Part shown: in pieces, positions 38,219-51,923 of the stretch
Layout: each line of letters opens with the position of its first letter
Numbering within the stretch: the stretch's first letter is position 1
DNA from: Microcebus murinus
Taxonomy: Eukaryota > Chordata > Mammalia > Primates > Cheirogaleidae
DNA length: 64,000 bases
Reading direction: 5' to 3'
Assembly (NCBI RefSeq): GCF_040939455.1
Contig: NC_134129.1
Location: 21,528,001 to 21,592,000, forward strand
The notes under the pieces: generated by a model
The model's input: the letters and a program-made list of their open reading frames with translations, nothing else
Told to the model about the DNA's origin: nothing
Databases searched by the model: none
Position numbers and translations under genes: made by a program

Positions 38219-38886
38219 CCGCGTTTCCCCAATAAGACCTACCCATACAATAAGCCCCAGCAGGATTTCTGAGCATGTGCGCCATAGAAGCCCTACCCCA
38301 AAAATCAGCCCTAGTGATGGGCGTGGCTATGAAAATCAGCCCTGGTGATGGGCGTGGCTATGAAAATCAGCCCTAGTGACGGGCGTGGCTATGAAAATCA
38401 GTCCTAGTGGTGGGCGTGGCTGTGAAAATCAGCCCTAGTGACGGGCGTGGCTATGAAAATCAGTCCTAGTGGTGGGCGTGGCTATGAAAATCAGCCCTAG
38501 TGACGGGCGTGGCTATGAAAATCAGCCCTAGTGGTGGGTGTGGCTGCGCAGCGCATCTGCACAACCCATGCGTGTAGTCGCGGAGCGGGAAAGAACATGA
38601 CCAGCCCTTCTCATCCGCCCCGTGAGGGCTCTAGTGCTCCACAGGAGAGATCGGGGCCAGTGGCTCTAAAGGAAACAGAGTCGCAAGACATTCAGGATGG
38701 GATTCGGGGTGTGGAGAGTGAGGATGATGTTCCAGAAGAAGACGACTTCACTCTATTGGAATCAATGGAGATGGTTGTAATGTACTTAAAAAAAAATAAA
38801 TAACACATGCCCTCAAAATAAGCCCTAGGGTGTCTTCTTGAGGAAAAATAAATATAAGACCCCGTCTTATTTTCAGGGAAACATAG
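38219..38886 (+). mobile_element. TA-target MITE, copy 11 (8 tandem units)
   Basis: The flanks are AAACTA|CCGCGTTTCCCC and GGAAACATAG|TATCTAG. Eight 31-bp units lie at about 38297-38547. Units with GTGACGGG alternate with units with CAGTCCTAGTGGTGGG, so part of the array grew as 62-bp dimers. Confidence 0.9.
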
Positions 38887-38990
38887 TATCTAGTTTGCTA
38901 GGGATGGCTTGGGTTGGATTTCTGTTGCCTGCAATCATAAGAATGCTAACCAACACAGACACACACACCCCAACTAAAAATCAATGAATA

Positions 38991-39327
38991 GGCCGGGCGC
39001 GGTGGCTCTCACCCTGTCATCCTAGCACTCTGGGAGGCCGAGGCAGGAGGATCGCTCAAGGTCAGGAGTTCGAGACCAGCCTGAGCAAGAGTGAGACCCC
39101 CGTCTCTACTATAAATAGAAATGTATTGGCCAACTAAAAACATATAGAAAAAATTAGCCGGGCATGGTGGCTCATGCCTGTAGTCCCAGCTACTGGGGAG
39201 GCTGAGGCAGGAGGATCACTTGAGCCCAGGAGTTTGAGGTTGCTGTGAGCTAGGCTGACCCCACGGCACTCACTCTAGCCTGGGCAACAAAGCCAGACTC
39301 TGTCTAAAAAAAAAAAAAAAAAAAAAA
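38991..39327 (+). mobile_element. Alu, full length
   Basis: GGCCGGGCGCGGTGGCTC start; tail of 22 A. Confidence 0.95.
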
Positions 39328-39712
39328 GCCCAGGACTTATGGAATATACAGAGTTGGTGCAAAAGGCTGAAACTCCACTCTCCTTAGTACCTGGAGCAGG
39401 AACAATAACAGAACAGTAAGAACACTAAAAAGTACCAATACTACTGCAGCTAAAGATAGGTTTCCTATTTCCTACTGCAGGGTAACTGTGGGATTCCACA
39501 AAACAGGAGGCATGCCAAGGGTGCAGGATGAAAGGGTGGAAGGAAGACTGAGGCTACTGCTTTGCGGAGATAAGAGGGAAACGTAGACAGATCCGGGGGG
39601 AAATCCGACCTTCCAAGCAGAGGCACAAAGCCAGAGGGAGCCTGGAGCAAGAACAGGGCGATCGCCTCCCGGGCTTGCTGTGTGCACCCGTGCTGCCCTG
39701 TCTTGCTTTCAG

Positions 39713-39888
39713 CCACTGCCGCCTGCTTGCACACAACATTGAAGAGCCAACAAAAATCTCACGTGGACCACCTGCACCTTCTCAGGCAGCCTTCCCCCGT
39801 CTCCCAGGTGCAGATGCCAAACTCCACCCTACAGAAACAAATCGGAGCAGAGCCCTTTGCGTGTTCAGGACTCCAGGGCCCCGGCCAG
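39713..39888 (+). other. exon-like segment antisense to LIMCH1 (prediction)
   Basis: Preceded by a pyrimidine-rich acceptor (CCCTGTCTTGCTTTCAG) and followed by GTGAGT. The 176-bp segment is open in one frame, but its translation is not recognised. It may be a non-coding RNA exon or chance. Confidence 0.25.
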
Positions 39889-40092
39889 GTGAGTGGTCTG
39901 AGAGCAGGGCTGCAGCCGGCAGGTGCCGGGTGAGCAGGCGCAGAGCGGGACCGCCGTGAGGGCCGCGTCTTGGGGTCCAGGAGCCACAGCGGGCCAGAGT
40001 CCCGGCCACCCTGCCCGCCAAGCTCAACACGAGAGAAATTTCCAGAAACGGGCACAGTGGGGAACCCGGAACTGGGACGGTAGCAGCAGATA

Positions 40093-40541
40093 CCCTGTTT
40101 CCCCGAAAATAAGACGGGGTCTTGTATTTATTTTTCCTCAAGAAGACACCCTAGGGCGTATTTTCAGGGGATGCGTTATTTTTTTTAAGTACAGTACAAC
40201 CATCTCCATTGATTCCAATAGAGTGAAGTCGTCTTCTTCTGGAACACCATCCTCACTCTCCAGACCCCGAATCCCATCCTGAATGTCTTGCGACTCTGTT
40301 TCCTTTAGAACCACCGGCCCCGATCTCTCCTGTGGAGCACTAGAGCTCTCACGGGGCGGATGAGAAGGGCTGCTCGTGTTCTTTCCCGCTCCGCGACGAC
40401 ACGCATGGGGTGTGCAGATGCGCTGCGCAGCCACGCCCCTCACTAGGGCTGATTTTCGGGGTAGGGCTTCTATTACACACATGCTTAGGAATCCTGCTGG
40501 GGCTTGCTTTATGGGTAGGGCTTATTTTCGGGGAAACGCGG
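40093..40541 (-). mobile_element. TA-target MITE, copy 12 (single unit)
   Basis: Left end CCCTGTTTCCCCGAAAATAAG, right end GGGGAAACGCGG. It carries the EDGVPEED variant. The flanks are a 12-bp direct repeat, TAGCAGCAGATA (40081-40092) and TGGCAGCAGATA (40542-40553), instead of a bare TA. Confidence 0.9.
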
Positions 40542-40553
40542 TGGCAGCAGATA

Positions 40554-41010
40554 TCTGTGCCACACGAGGACTACACAGGGTGCTGCAGGTGAGGAGCCTA
40601 ACAGTACACTAGACACACACCCTCCCCGACTTGTTCGTCACACGTTCAGCCTGAATGTCAGCACCCGGGACCGCTGAATCCCGAGCAGGACTCGGTCCCC
40701 ACCAAGGGAAAGAGGCCGGGGAAGGGGTGTGAAGAGAAAGGGGTGAAAACAGGTCCGCCCACTGCGGTGCCTGGTACGGCCGGCCGCCCCTCCCGGCCCT
40801 GACCACCCTCGTTCCCTGAGGGAGCAGGAGGGAGAGGAAAGGACACGCCACCTGCGTGTCACTTGGGACCAGGATCTCTCTAGAAGCTTCGCTTTTACTC
40901 CCACAGGTTCCCAAATACGAACTCTGGGAAGTCACCTTTTCCAAGGATCAGACACACACCGAGAAGTTCTTGGGAGTGAGGCAGCGCGCACCGTGGCCGT
41001 CACCAGCCCG
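40554..41010 (+). other. intronic GC-rich single-copy DNA
   Basis: Moderately CpG-rich around 40750-40810; no recognised feature. Confidence 0.5.
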
Positions 41011-41186
41011 GGCTCTGCAGGCAGACTGCCCGGGCCCAGATCCCAGCTCCGCCGCTTCGCAGCTGCGTGACTTCGGGAACGCCAGCGAACCCGTCTGTGC
41101 TTCCGGTTGCTCGTCTGTATGATGGCCGTAAAAGGGTGCCTACTTGGGAAGCAGGGTACCTGCCAGGCACCGTGCCCGGTGTCCTA
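41011..41186 (+). mobile_element. MIR fragment beside CA/TA array
   Basis: GGCAGACTGCCCGGGCCCAG, CAGCTGCGTGACTTCGGGAA and CTGCCAGGCACCGTGCCCGG fit a CpG-enriched MIR. The CA/TA array starts at its 3' end. Confidence 0.7.
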
Positions 41187-42300
41187 CACATACACATACA
41201 TATACACACACATACACACACATATATATACACACATGCACACACATGCACACATATACAACCATATATACACATACACACATATGCACAAATACATGTA
41301 CACACATACATACATACACACATGCATATACATATACATACATACACATATATACATACGCACATGCACACATACACACATATCTATGTATGCACACACA
41401 TATACACACACATACACACACATATATACACACATGCACACATGTACAACCATATATACACATACACACATATGCACAAATACATGTACACACATACATA
41501 CACACATGCACACACATATATACATACACACATGCACACATATACAACCATATATACACATACACACATATGCAAAAATACATGTACACACATACATACA
41601 TACACACATGCATATACATATATACATACACACACATATATACATACACATATATACATACACACATACATATACATATACATACATACACATATATGCA
41701 TACATACACATATATACATGCACACATGCACACATATACACATATCTATACATGCACACACATACATATATACACACATGCACACACATATACACCCATA
41801 TATACACATACACACATACGCACAAATACATATACACACATATATACATACATACACACATGCACACATGCATATACACATATATACATACACACATACA
41901 TACATACATGCACACACATACATATATACACACGCACACATATACACCCATATATACACATACACACATACACACAAATACATATACACATATATACACA
42001 CACATGCACACATGCATATACACATATATACATACACACACATACATACATACATGCACACACATATATACACACACATATATACATACACACATACATA
42101 TACACACATATATACATACACACATATATACACAAATACACATATGTACATATACACTCATATACATACACACATATACATGCATGCACCCACATATACA
42201 CATATACGCATATGCACATATACATACGCGCATATACATACACACGTGTATGTACACCTATATACATACATGCACACGCATATACATGTACACACACACA
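41187..42300 (+). repeat. CA/TA alternating array, about 1.1 kb, with higher-order repeats
   Basis: Alternating purine-pyrimidine DNA (CACATA, CATATATACA, GCACACATG). A longer module, CCATATATACACATACACAC, recurs near 41251, 41449, 41547, 41788 and 41947. Confidence 0.95.
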
Positions 42301-42726
42301 TCATCGCATTAGCTCCAACAAGCACCTAGACTAGCACTGACGCAGGATAGAATGCTCCAGAGCTGTGTCAGCTGCTGCCATTTTTTTAGCCTGGCGCGGA
42401 ACTCGCCACTGCGCCACTTTGCATCACCGCCTTCTGCCAGCTCTTGGGGCTGGACGGGTCAGCCTTCCTGCTCCACAAGCCCCTCCTGTGCGTGACACCT
42501 CAGGGCCCCTCAGCCAACAGGCGGAGCCACAGCTGTGGGCTGATGACAACGTCCAGCTCCACCCAGGCGACTGCCCTTTATTTTCCGTACGAAAGGCAGA
42601 AAGGGTGCTCTTTCTCGGTGCCACCCCTGGGTCATGACGACGAATGGTCTCGGTGTGGTTGTTTATCAAAGCAAGGTACTCATCAGTAGTTTCTGATGGG
42701 TCTTTTTTCCCTTTAAAAATACCTGT
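42301..42726 (+). other. intronic single-copy DNA
   Basis: Nothing recognised between the CA/TA array and an Alu. Confidence 0.5.
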
Positions 42727-43077
42727 CGGCGGGGCACGGTGGCTCACGCCTGTCATCCCAGCACTCTGGGAGGCCGAGGCGGGCGGGTTGCTCGAGGTCA
42801 GGAGTTCGAAGCCAGCCTGAGCAAGAGCAAGACCCTGTATCTACTGTAAATAGAAAGAAATTAATTGGCCAACTAAACACATATATAGAAAAAATTAGCC
42901 GGGCATGGTGGCGCACGCCTGCAGTCCCAGCTACTCGGGAGGAGGCTGAGGCAGGAGGATCGCTTGAGCCCAGGAGTTGGAGGTTGCTGTGAGCTAGGCT
43001 GACGCCACGGCACTCACTCTAGCCTGGGCAACAGAGTGAGACTCTGTCTCAAAAAAAAAAAAAAGAAAAGAAAAGAA
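42727..43077 (+). mobile_element. Alu, full length
   Basis: Target duplication AAAAATACCTGTC on both sides; AAAAG tail. Confidence 0.95.
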
Positions 43078-43569
43078 AAATACCTGTCACTGTCACTCAG
43101 GAGACCACTATAATAAAACTCTTCAGTGCTTTTTCTTTTTAGATACCCTATAATTGGAAGTGCTCTGGTCTTTCTCTTATACCACAGAATAGGAATCAGC
43201 TGGACTTCTGCAACAGGTCAAAGAGAGGTTTGCTTTGAGGTAGGAAAGAAAGAGAAGGTGAGAGTCCCCGGGCCAAATGCTGAGTTCACTTAAAGAAAAG
43301 AAATGTTTGCCTTCCAGCCCTGCAGCCAGGAACTCCAAGTTCAGCGAGCCCTGCCCCAGCCCTGAGGGGAAAGTTGGCTCCCGAAATAATTCCTTCAGCT
43401 GATAGCACCTACCCAAGGGCCAACAGCAGGCTCAGCTTTCCAAATGTCCAATCACTGCCTGTCTCCAGGCAACTATTGAGTAAACTGCTTTTTTTAATCA
43501 CTCTTTAAAAAAAAAACAAAAACACTTTGCTTCCCTTCAGGGCAGCAACAGAATCTATTTTCAGGGGTT

Positions 43570-43809
43570 CAGGGGTGTGGAACCTGAGCCTTAAGGCTCC
43601 ATGTGGCCTTCCTTAAGTGTGGCCTTTTGACTGAATCCAAATTTTACAGGACAAATCCTTTTATTTTCACGAATACATTTTTGTTTGTCTTTCATATTTT
43701 CATTTTTAAGTGAGCGTGTTTGAAATACCAAAGAATAAGTTTCAATGAAATAATCCTCCCAGATTGACCAGCACCATTACAACTTTAGTAAGCTATAAGG
43801 GCGACATTT
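43570..43809 (+). mobile_element. 5' end of an old autonomous hAT transposon
   Basis: CAGGGGTGTGGAACCTGAGC has the form of a hAT terminus. It is followed by non-coding sequence (GTGTGGCCTTTTGACTGAAT) leading to the transposase remnant at 44359. An old Alu separates this segment from the next (43810-44120). Confidence 0.6.
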
Positions 43810-44120
43810 ATTTTATTTTATTTTTGAGACAAGAATCCCACACTCTGTAGCCCCGGTAGAGTGCAGTGGCATCATCATAGCTCACTGCAACCTCGAACTC
43901 CCGGGCTCAGACTCCAGAGTGAGCGAGCCTCCTGCCTCAGCCTCCTGAGTAGCTGGGACTACAGGCACGCGCCACCACCACACCTGGCTAATTTTTTCTA
44001 TTTTTGGGTAGAGATGGGGGGTCTTGCTCAGGCTGGTCTCGAACTCCTGGACTTCAAGCAATCCTCCCACCTCGGCCTCCCAGAGTGCGAGGAATACAGG
44101 TGTGAGTTACCACGCCGGCC
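43810..44120 (-). mobile_element. old AluJ-like element inside the hAT fossil
   Basis: It has GTGCAGTGGCATCATCATAG and lacks the strepsirrhine linker, so it belongs to the shared AluJ stratum. It splits the hAT 5' region. Confidence 0.9.
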
Positions 44121-44358
44121 ATCAGGGCTAAACTGAGGGCTGCTACGCTCATGATTTTTAGTTCTACCTAACTTCCCCTGCCTGATCAGCACCACTGCTA
44201 CAAGAGGCTGGTAGGTGGAAGTTTACGGGGGTCGAGTACGCCAGTCTGTTATCAGCTTTTGACAACGATATACCACTGTGTTTCTGTTTGAAGATGCATT
44301 TCTGAATGGTTGCACCGCTAGACAGTATTTTTTAATTCTGTCTGCTGAATAGCCCATC

Positions 44359-45991
<1,633 letters not shown>

Positions 45992-46301
45992 GGCCAGGCT
46001 CGGTGGCTCACGCCTGTCATCCTAGCACTCTGGGAGGCCGAGGCGGGCGGATTGCTCCAGGTCAGGAGTTCAAAACCAGCCTGAGCAAGAGCGAGACCCT
46101 GTCTCTACTGTAAATAGAAAGAAATTAATTGGCCAAAAAATACATATAGAAAAAATATAGCCGGGCATGGTGGCACATGCCTGTAGTCCCAGCTACTCGG
46201 GAGGCTGAGGCAGGAGGATCATTTGAGCCCAGGAGTTTGAGGTTGCTGTGAGCTAGGCTGACGCCATGGCAACGGAGTGAGACTCCATCTGGGGGGGGGG
46301 G
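45992..46301 (+). mobile_element. Alu truncating the hAT transposase remnant
   Basis: Starts GGCCAGGCTCGGTGGCTC. The end is altered (CTCCATCT followed by G11). Confidence 0.95.
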
Positions 46302-46643
46302 AAGCTCCAGCTCTTGGCTTTGGGACTTTGGGGTTTACCAAGGAAAGCAAATTCCCCATACACACCCCCACAAATTCATTACAGTGAAATACGGCAACTT
46401 TCCTTAAAAAGGTGTGCACAAAGAAGAGAAGGATTAATGGGCTTATAGGAATCAGGGCGTGTGCCACAGATGTGAGCTCTGTCTCCAAAGGATTTTCCCT
46501 GGCGAGGTGGAGAAGGGGCGTTCCAGGGGGTCCCTACCCCAACAGCCATTCTCCCCTTTCTCCTGGGAGGAACAGAACTTAGACTATTATCTGGGTGTCA
46601 CTGCTGCCTAGACAAAAAGACCCTTCTCCAAGTGTCTCCCCTA

Positions 46644-47036
<393 letters not shown>

Positions 47037-47488
47037 AGAAGCAGGTACTTCAGGAAGAATTTCCCAGGAGGCATCTCCCGAGGAAAGAACGCACTCCTCA
47101 ATTCCCATCCTGCCTCCTGGAAACGGGCCGGGCCGTGACTCTCTGGCAGCCAAGGCGGCCCAGGAGGAAGTTTCGGGATGGGGTGTCTGGGAAGAGGGGG
47201 TCCAACTTCCGTCACAGACCTCCGGGGTTTACAACGTATGGGACTCCCAAGTGGCGCCTGACTTTATTAGTTTACATTATTATTTATCATATTAGTCTAT
47301 ATTAGTTAATAAAGCCCCCTCTTGTAGGGGCATCTGGGGCACGCTCTCAAATCAGGGCACATGCGTGTGTCACCACCCAAAGTCTCACACGCAACTGCTC
47401 TCTACTCACCCAGTGAAAAGCAACCGGGTTTCCTGCAGCCTCCTCTTCCTCCTCAGTGTGGAGTGCAGGCCCCCACTTTGTCCAATAA

Positions 47489-47791
47489 TTTTTTTTTTTT
47501 TTGAGATAGAGTCTCATCCTATTGCCCGGGCTAGAGTGAGTGCCGTGGCGTCAGCCTAGCTCACAGCAACCTCCAACTCCTGGGCTCAAGCGATCCTCCT
47601 GCCTCGGCCTCCTCCCAAGTAGCTGGGATGACAGGCATGCGCCACCACACCCAGCTAATTTATTCTATATATGTTTAGTTGGCCAATTCATTTCTTTCTA
47701 TTTTTAGTTAGAGACACGGGGTCTCGCTCTCGCTCAGGCCGGTCTCGAACTCCCGACCTTGAGCTTGATCTGCCCGCCTCGGCCTCCCCAG
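47489..47791 (-). mobile_element. Alu, 5'-truncated with target duplication
   Basis: TGTCCAATAATTTT / TGTCCAAGAATTTT flanks show that the truncation at CTCGGCCTCCCCA happened at insertion. Confidence 0.9.
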
Positions 47792-48169
47792 TGTCCAAGA
47801 ATTTTAACCCAGACTCCAGGCTCCGATATAAACCCTGAAGTCCTCTCTGCGGTTTCTCCCTAGAATAAATAGTTCTTCATTTCCCTGCGCCTCAGTTATA
47901 AAATGCACAGAAGATCACCATGAGAACTCGACGCTGAGTGGCCTGCAAGAATATTCCAGAACTTCTGACTCAGCTGCCTTCCCTGCCCACCTCCATGTAT
48001 GTTCAACACACCTAGAGAGCTGTGAGAGTCTTCCAACCCTGCCTTCCTTCAAAGCATAATCATAACAGAAGCCTGTGTTTCGTTGCAAACTCATGCCCTT
48101 TTCTCCATAAATCAGCCCCAATCTAATCCTCCTGCTTAGACCCTGCAATGGTGATTTCTTAAGTATTGC

Positions 48170-48400
48170 TTTCCCTAGGGATACTTGTCTGTCTAAAGAG
48201 TATCTTTATCTTAAGCCCCCACTCTTCATCTTCATACTATGTATCCCAAATTGCAACTATGTATCTATTACTTAATGCCTTTCTCCCCTCAGGCAACATT
48301 GTACCTTTCATGAGGGCAGGAACTATGTTTGTTTTGTGCATTGCCTGACCCCGGTTCCTAACACTCTGCCTTGCTCATTCTCCAAGCTCAGTAAACACTT
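48170..48400 (+). mobile_element. probable L2/MIR 3' fragment
   Basis: TTCATGAGGGCAGGAACTAT followed by GCATTGCC and AGTAAACACTT resemble an L2 3' end, more decayed than the other two. Confidence 0.5.
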
Positions 48401-48614
48401 CTCAGGAAAGGAATTTTGCAAGCACATGTTTCACACATTAACACTTATTTTTTTTTTTTTTTTAGCCTCTGTTCATACTGAAGCAAACTTACCAATAAGG
48501 GATAGCCAAGCTTCCCGAATAACAATTTTCATATTTTGAACTATTTGACTGAACTTATCCCAGCCTCTATTCCATTCCCATTAGAATAAACCGTTCAATT
48601 AAAATAAAATAATG

Positions 48615-48964
48615 GGCCAGGCGCGGTGGCTCCCGCCTGTCATCCTAGCACTCTGGGAGGCCGAGGCGGGCGGATTGCTCCAGGTCAGGAGTTTGAGACC
48701 AGCCTGAGCGAGAGCGAGACCCCCGTATCTACTAAAAAAAAAAAATAGAAAGAAATTAGCTGGCCAACTAAAAAATATATAGAAAAAATTAGCCGGGCAT
48801 GGTGGCGCATGCCTGTAGTCCCAGCTACTCGAGAGGAGGCTAAGGCAGGAGGATCGCCTGAGCCCAGGAGTTAGAGGTTGCTGTGAGCGAGGCTGACGCC
48901 ACGGCACTCACTCTAGCCTGGGCAACAGAGTGAGACTCTGTCTCACAAAATAAAAAATAAAATA
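48615..48964 (+). mobile_element. Alu, full length
   Basis: Flanked by AAAATAAAATAAT on both sides. Confidence 0.95.
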
Positions 48965-49090
48965 ATTGCTTGAAATATCATTTTTTAAAAATGTTTCTTA
49001 GGGGAGGAGAAGATATGTATGTACTCAAGGCAACAGCTATAACTTCAGTTCCTCACCTGGTGAATCCACCAGGTAAAAAATAAGGCAGAG

Positions 49091-49424
49091 AGCCGGGCTT
49101 GGTGACTCACGCCTATCATCCTAGCACTCTGGGAGGCCAAGGCGGGAGGATCACTCAAGGTCAGGAGTTCGAAACCAGCCTGAGCAAGAGCGAGACCCCG
49201 TCTCTACTATAAATAGAAAGAAATTAATTGGCCAACTAATATATATACAAAAAATTAGCCGGGCATGGTGGCTCATGCCTGTAGTCCCAGCTACTCTGGA
49301 GGCTGAGGCAGGAGGATCGCTTGAGCCCAGGAGTTGGAGGTTGCTGTGAGCGAGGCTGACACCACAGCACTCACTCTAGTATGAGCAACAGAGCGAGACT
49401 CTGTCTCAAAAAAAACAAATAAAT
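49091..49424 (+). mobile_element. Alu, full length
   Basis: Target duplication AAATAAGGCAGAG on both sides. Confidence 0.95.
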
Positions 49425-49730
49425 AAGGCAGAGGATTTTTTTTTCCTAATGGTGCTGGGTCATGGAGATGAGAAAGCCACAAGCTTTTCTGCTCCTGACC
49501 TTTATTTTAAAAAGCAAGGGCAGGTGTATTCTTACATGGCCTCCTAATGGGCTATTTAGGGATGAACGGGGAGGGCCGTCCCTAACTTCTGAAGTTGACC
49601 CGGGTCCAGGAGGCCGAGCTGCACCCTGCAATATCCGCACTGGCGTGACTCACGCGGGCAGAATGCAGGTCGCTGGAAACACGGAGCCCTCCCAGGCCAA
49701 CCGATATCTCATTCTTAAGGTCTCGGCATA

Positions 49731-50069
49731 GGCCGGGCTCGGTGGCTCACGCCTGTCATCCCAGCACTCTGGGAGGCCGAGGTGGGAGGATCGTGCTCGA
49801 GGTCAGGAGTTCAAGACCAGCCTAAGCAAGAGTGAGACCCCCATCTCTATTATAAATAGAAAGAAATTAATTGCCCAACTAAAAATACATATAGAAAAAA
49901 TTAGCCGGGCGTGGTGGCACATGCCTGTAGTCCCAGCTACTCGGGAGGCTGAGGCAGGAGGATCGCTTGAGCCCAGGAGTTGGAGGTTGCTGTGAGCTAG
50001 GCTGACGCCACGGCACTCACTCTAGCCTGGGCGACAAAGCGAGACTCTGTCTCAAAAAAAAAAAAAAAA
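49731..50069 (+). mobile_element. Alu, full length
   Basis: GGCCGGGCTCGGTGGCTC start; tail of 17 A. Confidence 0.95.
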
Positions 50070-50445
50070 TATTGCAAACATGGATTTTTACCACAGCAGA
50101 ACTGAATGCCATGACATCATTCCTCCTTGAAATATAACATCTCATGTCCAGACAGAGGTCTTTCCAATGTTCTGTTCCTTTATTTTTTTAAAGAACTATT
50201 TTTTCCCCTGTATTATCTATTAACCCTCTAGCTTAGGCTATTTTTATATTTCTCAGTCACTTAAAAACAAAGTTCTATTATGCTTTCTTTCCTCATTCTA
50301 ACTGCACTGAAATCTTCCTTCTCCCCACCCTACACTTCCCCCAAAATAAGATCATATCTGGTACCTTTCATTTGCCTCAAATGTAAACACACACACACAC
50401 ACACATCCTTAGGAACAAATGAGGGAAAATATTATAAAATTATAT

Positions 50446-50583
50446 TGTACATTTTTTTAAAAAAATGTACAGAACATTTAAAATCACAGAATATTTTAAA
50501 TGTACAGAAAATGTACACAAAGATGTACAGAACATTTTAAAAAAATTTTTTTAAATGTACAGAACATTTAAAAATCACAGAAC
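50446..50583 (+). repeat. palindrome and short tandem repeats of TGTACA-bearing units
   Basis: TGTACA, T7, A7, TGTACA (50446-50471) is a perfect 26-bp palindrome. Copies of ATGTACAGAACATTT follow, three of them carrying AGAACA. Confidence 0.8.
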
Positions 50584-50611
50584 AGTGAACTGGGCTTAAA
50601 AGGAACATCTA

Positions 50612-50944
50612 GGCAGGGCGCGGTGCCTCACGCCTGTCATCCTAGCACTCTGGGAGGCCAAGGCGGGAGGATCGCTCAAGGTCAGGAGTTCGAGACCAGC
50701 CTGAGCAAGAGAGAGACCCCCTCATCTCTACTAAAAATAGAAAGAAATTAATTGTCCAACTAAAAAATATATAGAAAAAACTAGCCTGGCACGGTGGTGC
50801 ATGCCTGTAGTCCCAGCTACTCTGGAGGCTGAGGCAGGAGGATTGCTTGAGCCCAGGAGTTGGAGGTTGCTGTGAGCTAGGCTGACGCCACGGCACTCAC
50901 TCTAGCCCAGGCAACAGAGTGAGACTCTGTCTCAAAAAAAAAAA
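50612..50944 (+). mobile_element. Alu, full length
   Basis: GGCAGGGCGCGGTGCCTC start; short tail. Confidence 0.95.
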
Positions 50945-51649
50945 GGGCAGAAATCTAATGCCAATGATCCTAGTTTAGTGAAACATCAACCAGTGTTAAT
51001 TGCTTCAGTCCTCAACCGTGAACCTCAAGGCCAAAACGCAAAATGACAAGGGTTAGACTAGGGTGTGACAGGATGCCCACTGCAGCCAAGGTTACCTGCA
51101 GCCGCAGAGGGGCCTTGGTGAGGGCATCGAGCTCTTCAGGATGGGACCTGATGAGCCTACCGGAGAGGTCGCCCTTCTCTCTAGAAGCACCTGCCTCTTG
51201 CCTGAACCCAGCAACAAGACTGTCCCTCTGCGTCAACTCGCCCAGGTGGGAGAACTCTCAGGTGAAGAAGGTGAAGGGGCTGAATACGGCAAAGGCCTCA
51301 GACAAATGTGCCAACGGCACCCGAGCCCATCAGCACCGAGGAAAGGGGTCCCTCCACGCCCACATTTGGAAAACAGACCACACAGGTATTAGGTCTTTCC
51401 CAGACTCCGTAAGGGAACGCAAGGGAAGGCAAAGACTCACGCACCTTCTCCACCAGCAGGCGCTAGGAGCACACACAAAGGTGCGCGTTCACTCGCGCCC
51501 ACCGCGGGCCCAGCCGTGCGGACAAAGCCGTACAGAGAGAGCCATGGCCGTCCCTGATATTATAAACACAAAATATTCTAGAGTATCTGTATCTAAGAAA
51601 TCACAAGACGATGGATCAGCAAGCTTACACATTTTTTTAAATTAACCAC
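50945..51649 (+). other. intronic single-copy DNA with a 200-codon chance frame
   Basis: The frame 51043-51645 shows no recognisable domain or splice context; I do not call it a gene. Confidence 0.4.
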
Positions 51650-51857
51650 CTCGGTCCGGGGCTCACCGGCCGCGACCCCTCGCCCACGGCCAGCACTCGC
51701 GGTCCACATGGCGGTCTATGCTGTGCATGGACGGCGCGTTGTCTTGCTCTCGTGTGACGAGGAAAGCTTGGAAGCACCGAGAGCTTGTTTGACTTTGCAG
51801 GCAGCTTTCCTTGTCATGTCAGTATCAGAACAGGTAACACAGACATGTATGTTTTTA
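51650..51857 (+). other. CpG-rich patch with a 50-codon frame
   Basis: CpG-dense sequence (CCGGCCGCGACCCCTCGCCC) before an ATG at 51708. The frame MAVYAVHGRRVVLLSCDEE continues to a stop near 51857, and CAG|GTAACA at 51834 could be a donor. I do not recognise it. Confidence 0.25.
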
Positions 51858-51923
51858 TGACGTTATTGTTAAATGTTCACAGTTTTTATTTTGATACATG
51901 AAAAATTAGAAAAGCCGTATCAC

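Noticed and set aside
38297..38547. CRISPR-like array of regular 31-bp repeats
   Set aside because: Units are head-to-tail without spacers, lie inside a transposon and the genome is eukaryotic.
41067..42329. 420-codon plus-strand frame of His/Thr/Tyr/Ile repeats
   Set aside because: Translation of the CA/TA array; frames are open on both strands for compositional reasons.
51043..51645. 200-codon plus-strand frame
   Set aside because: No recognisable domain, no splice context and no CpG promoter at its start; judged a chance frame.
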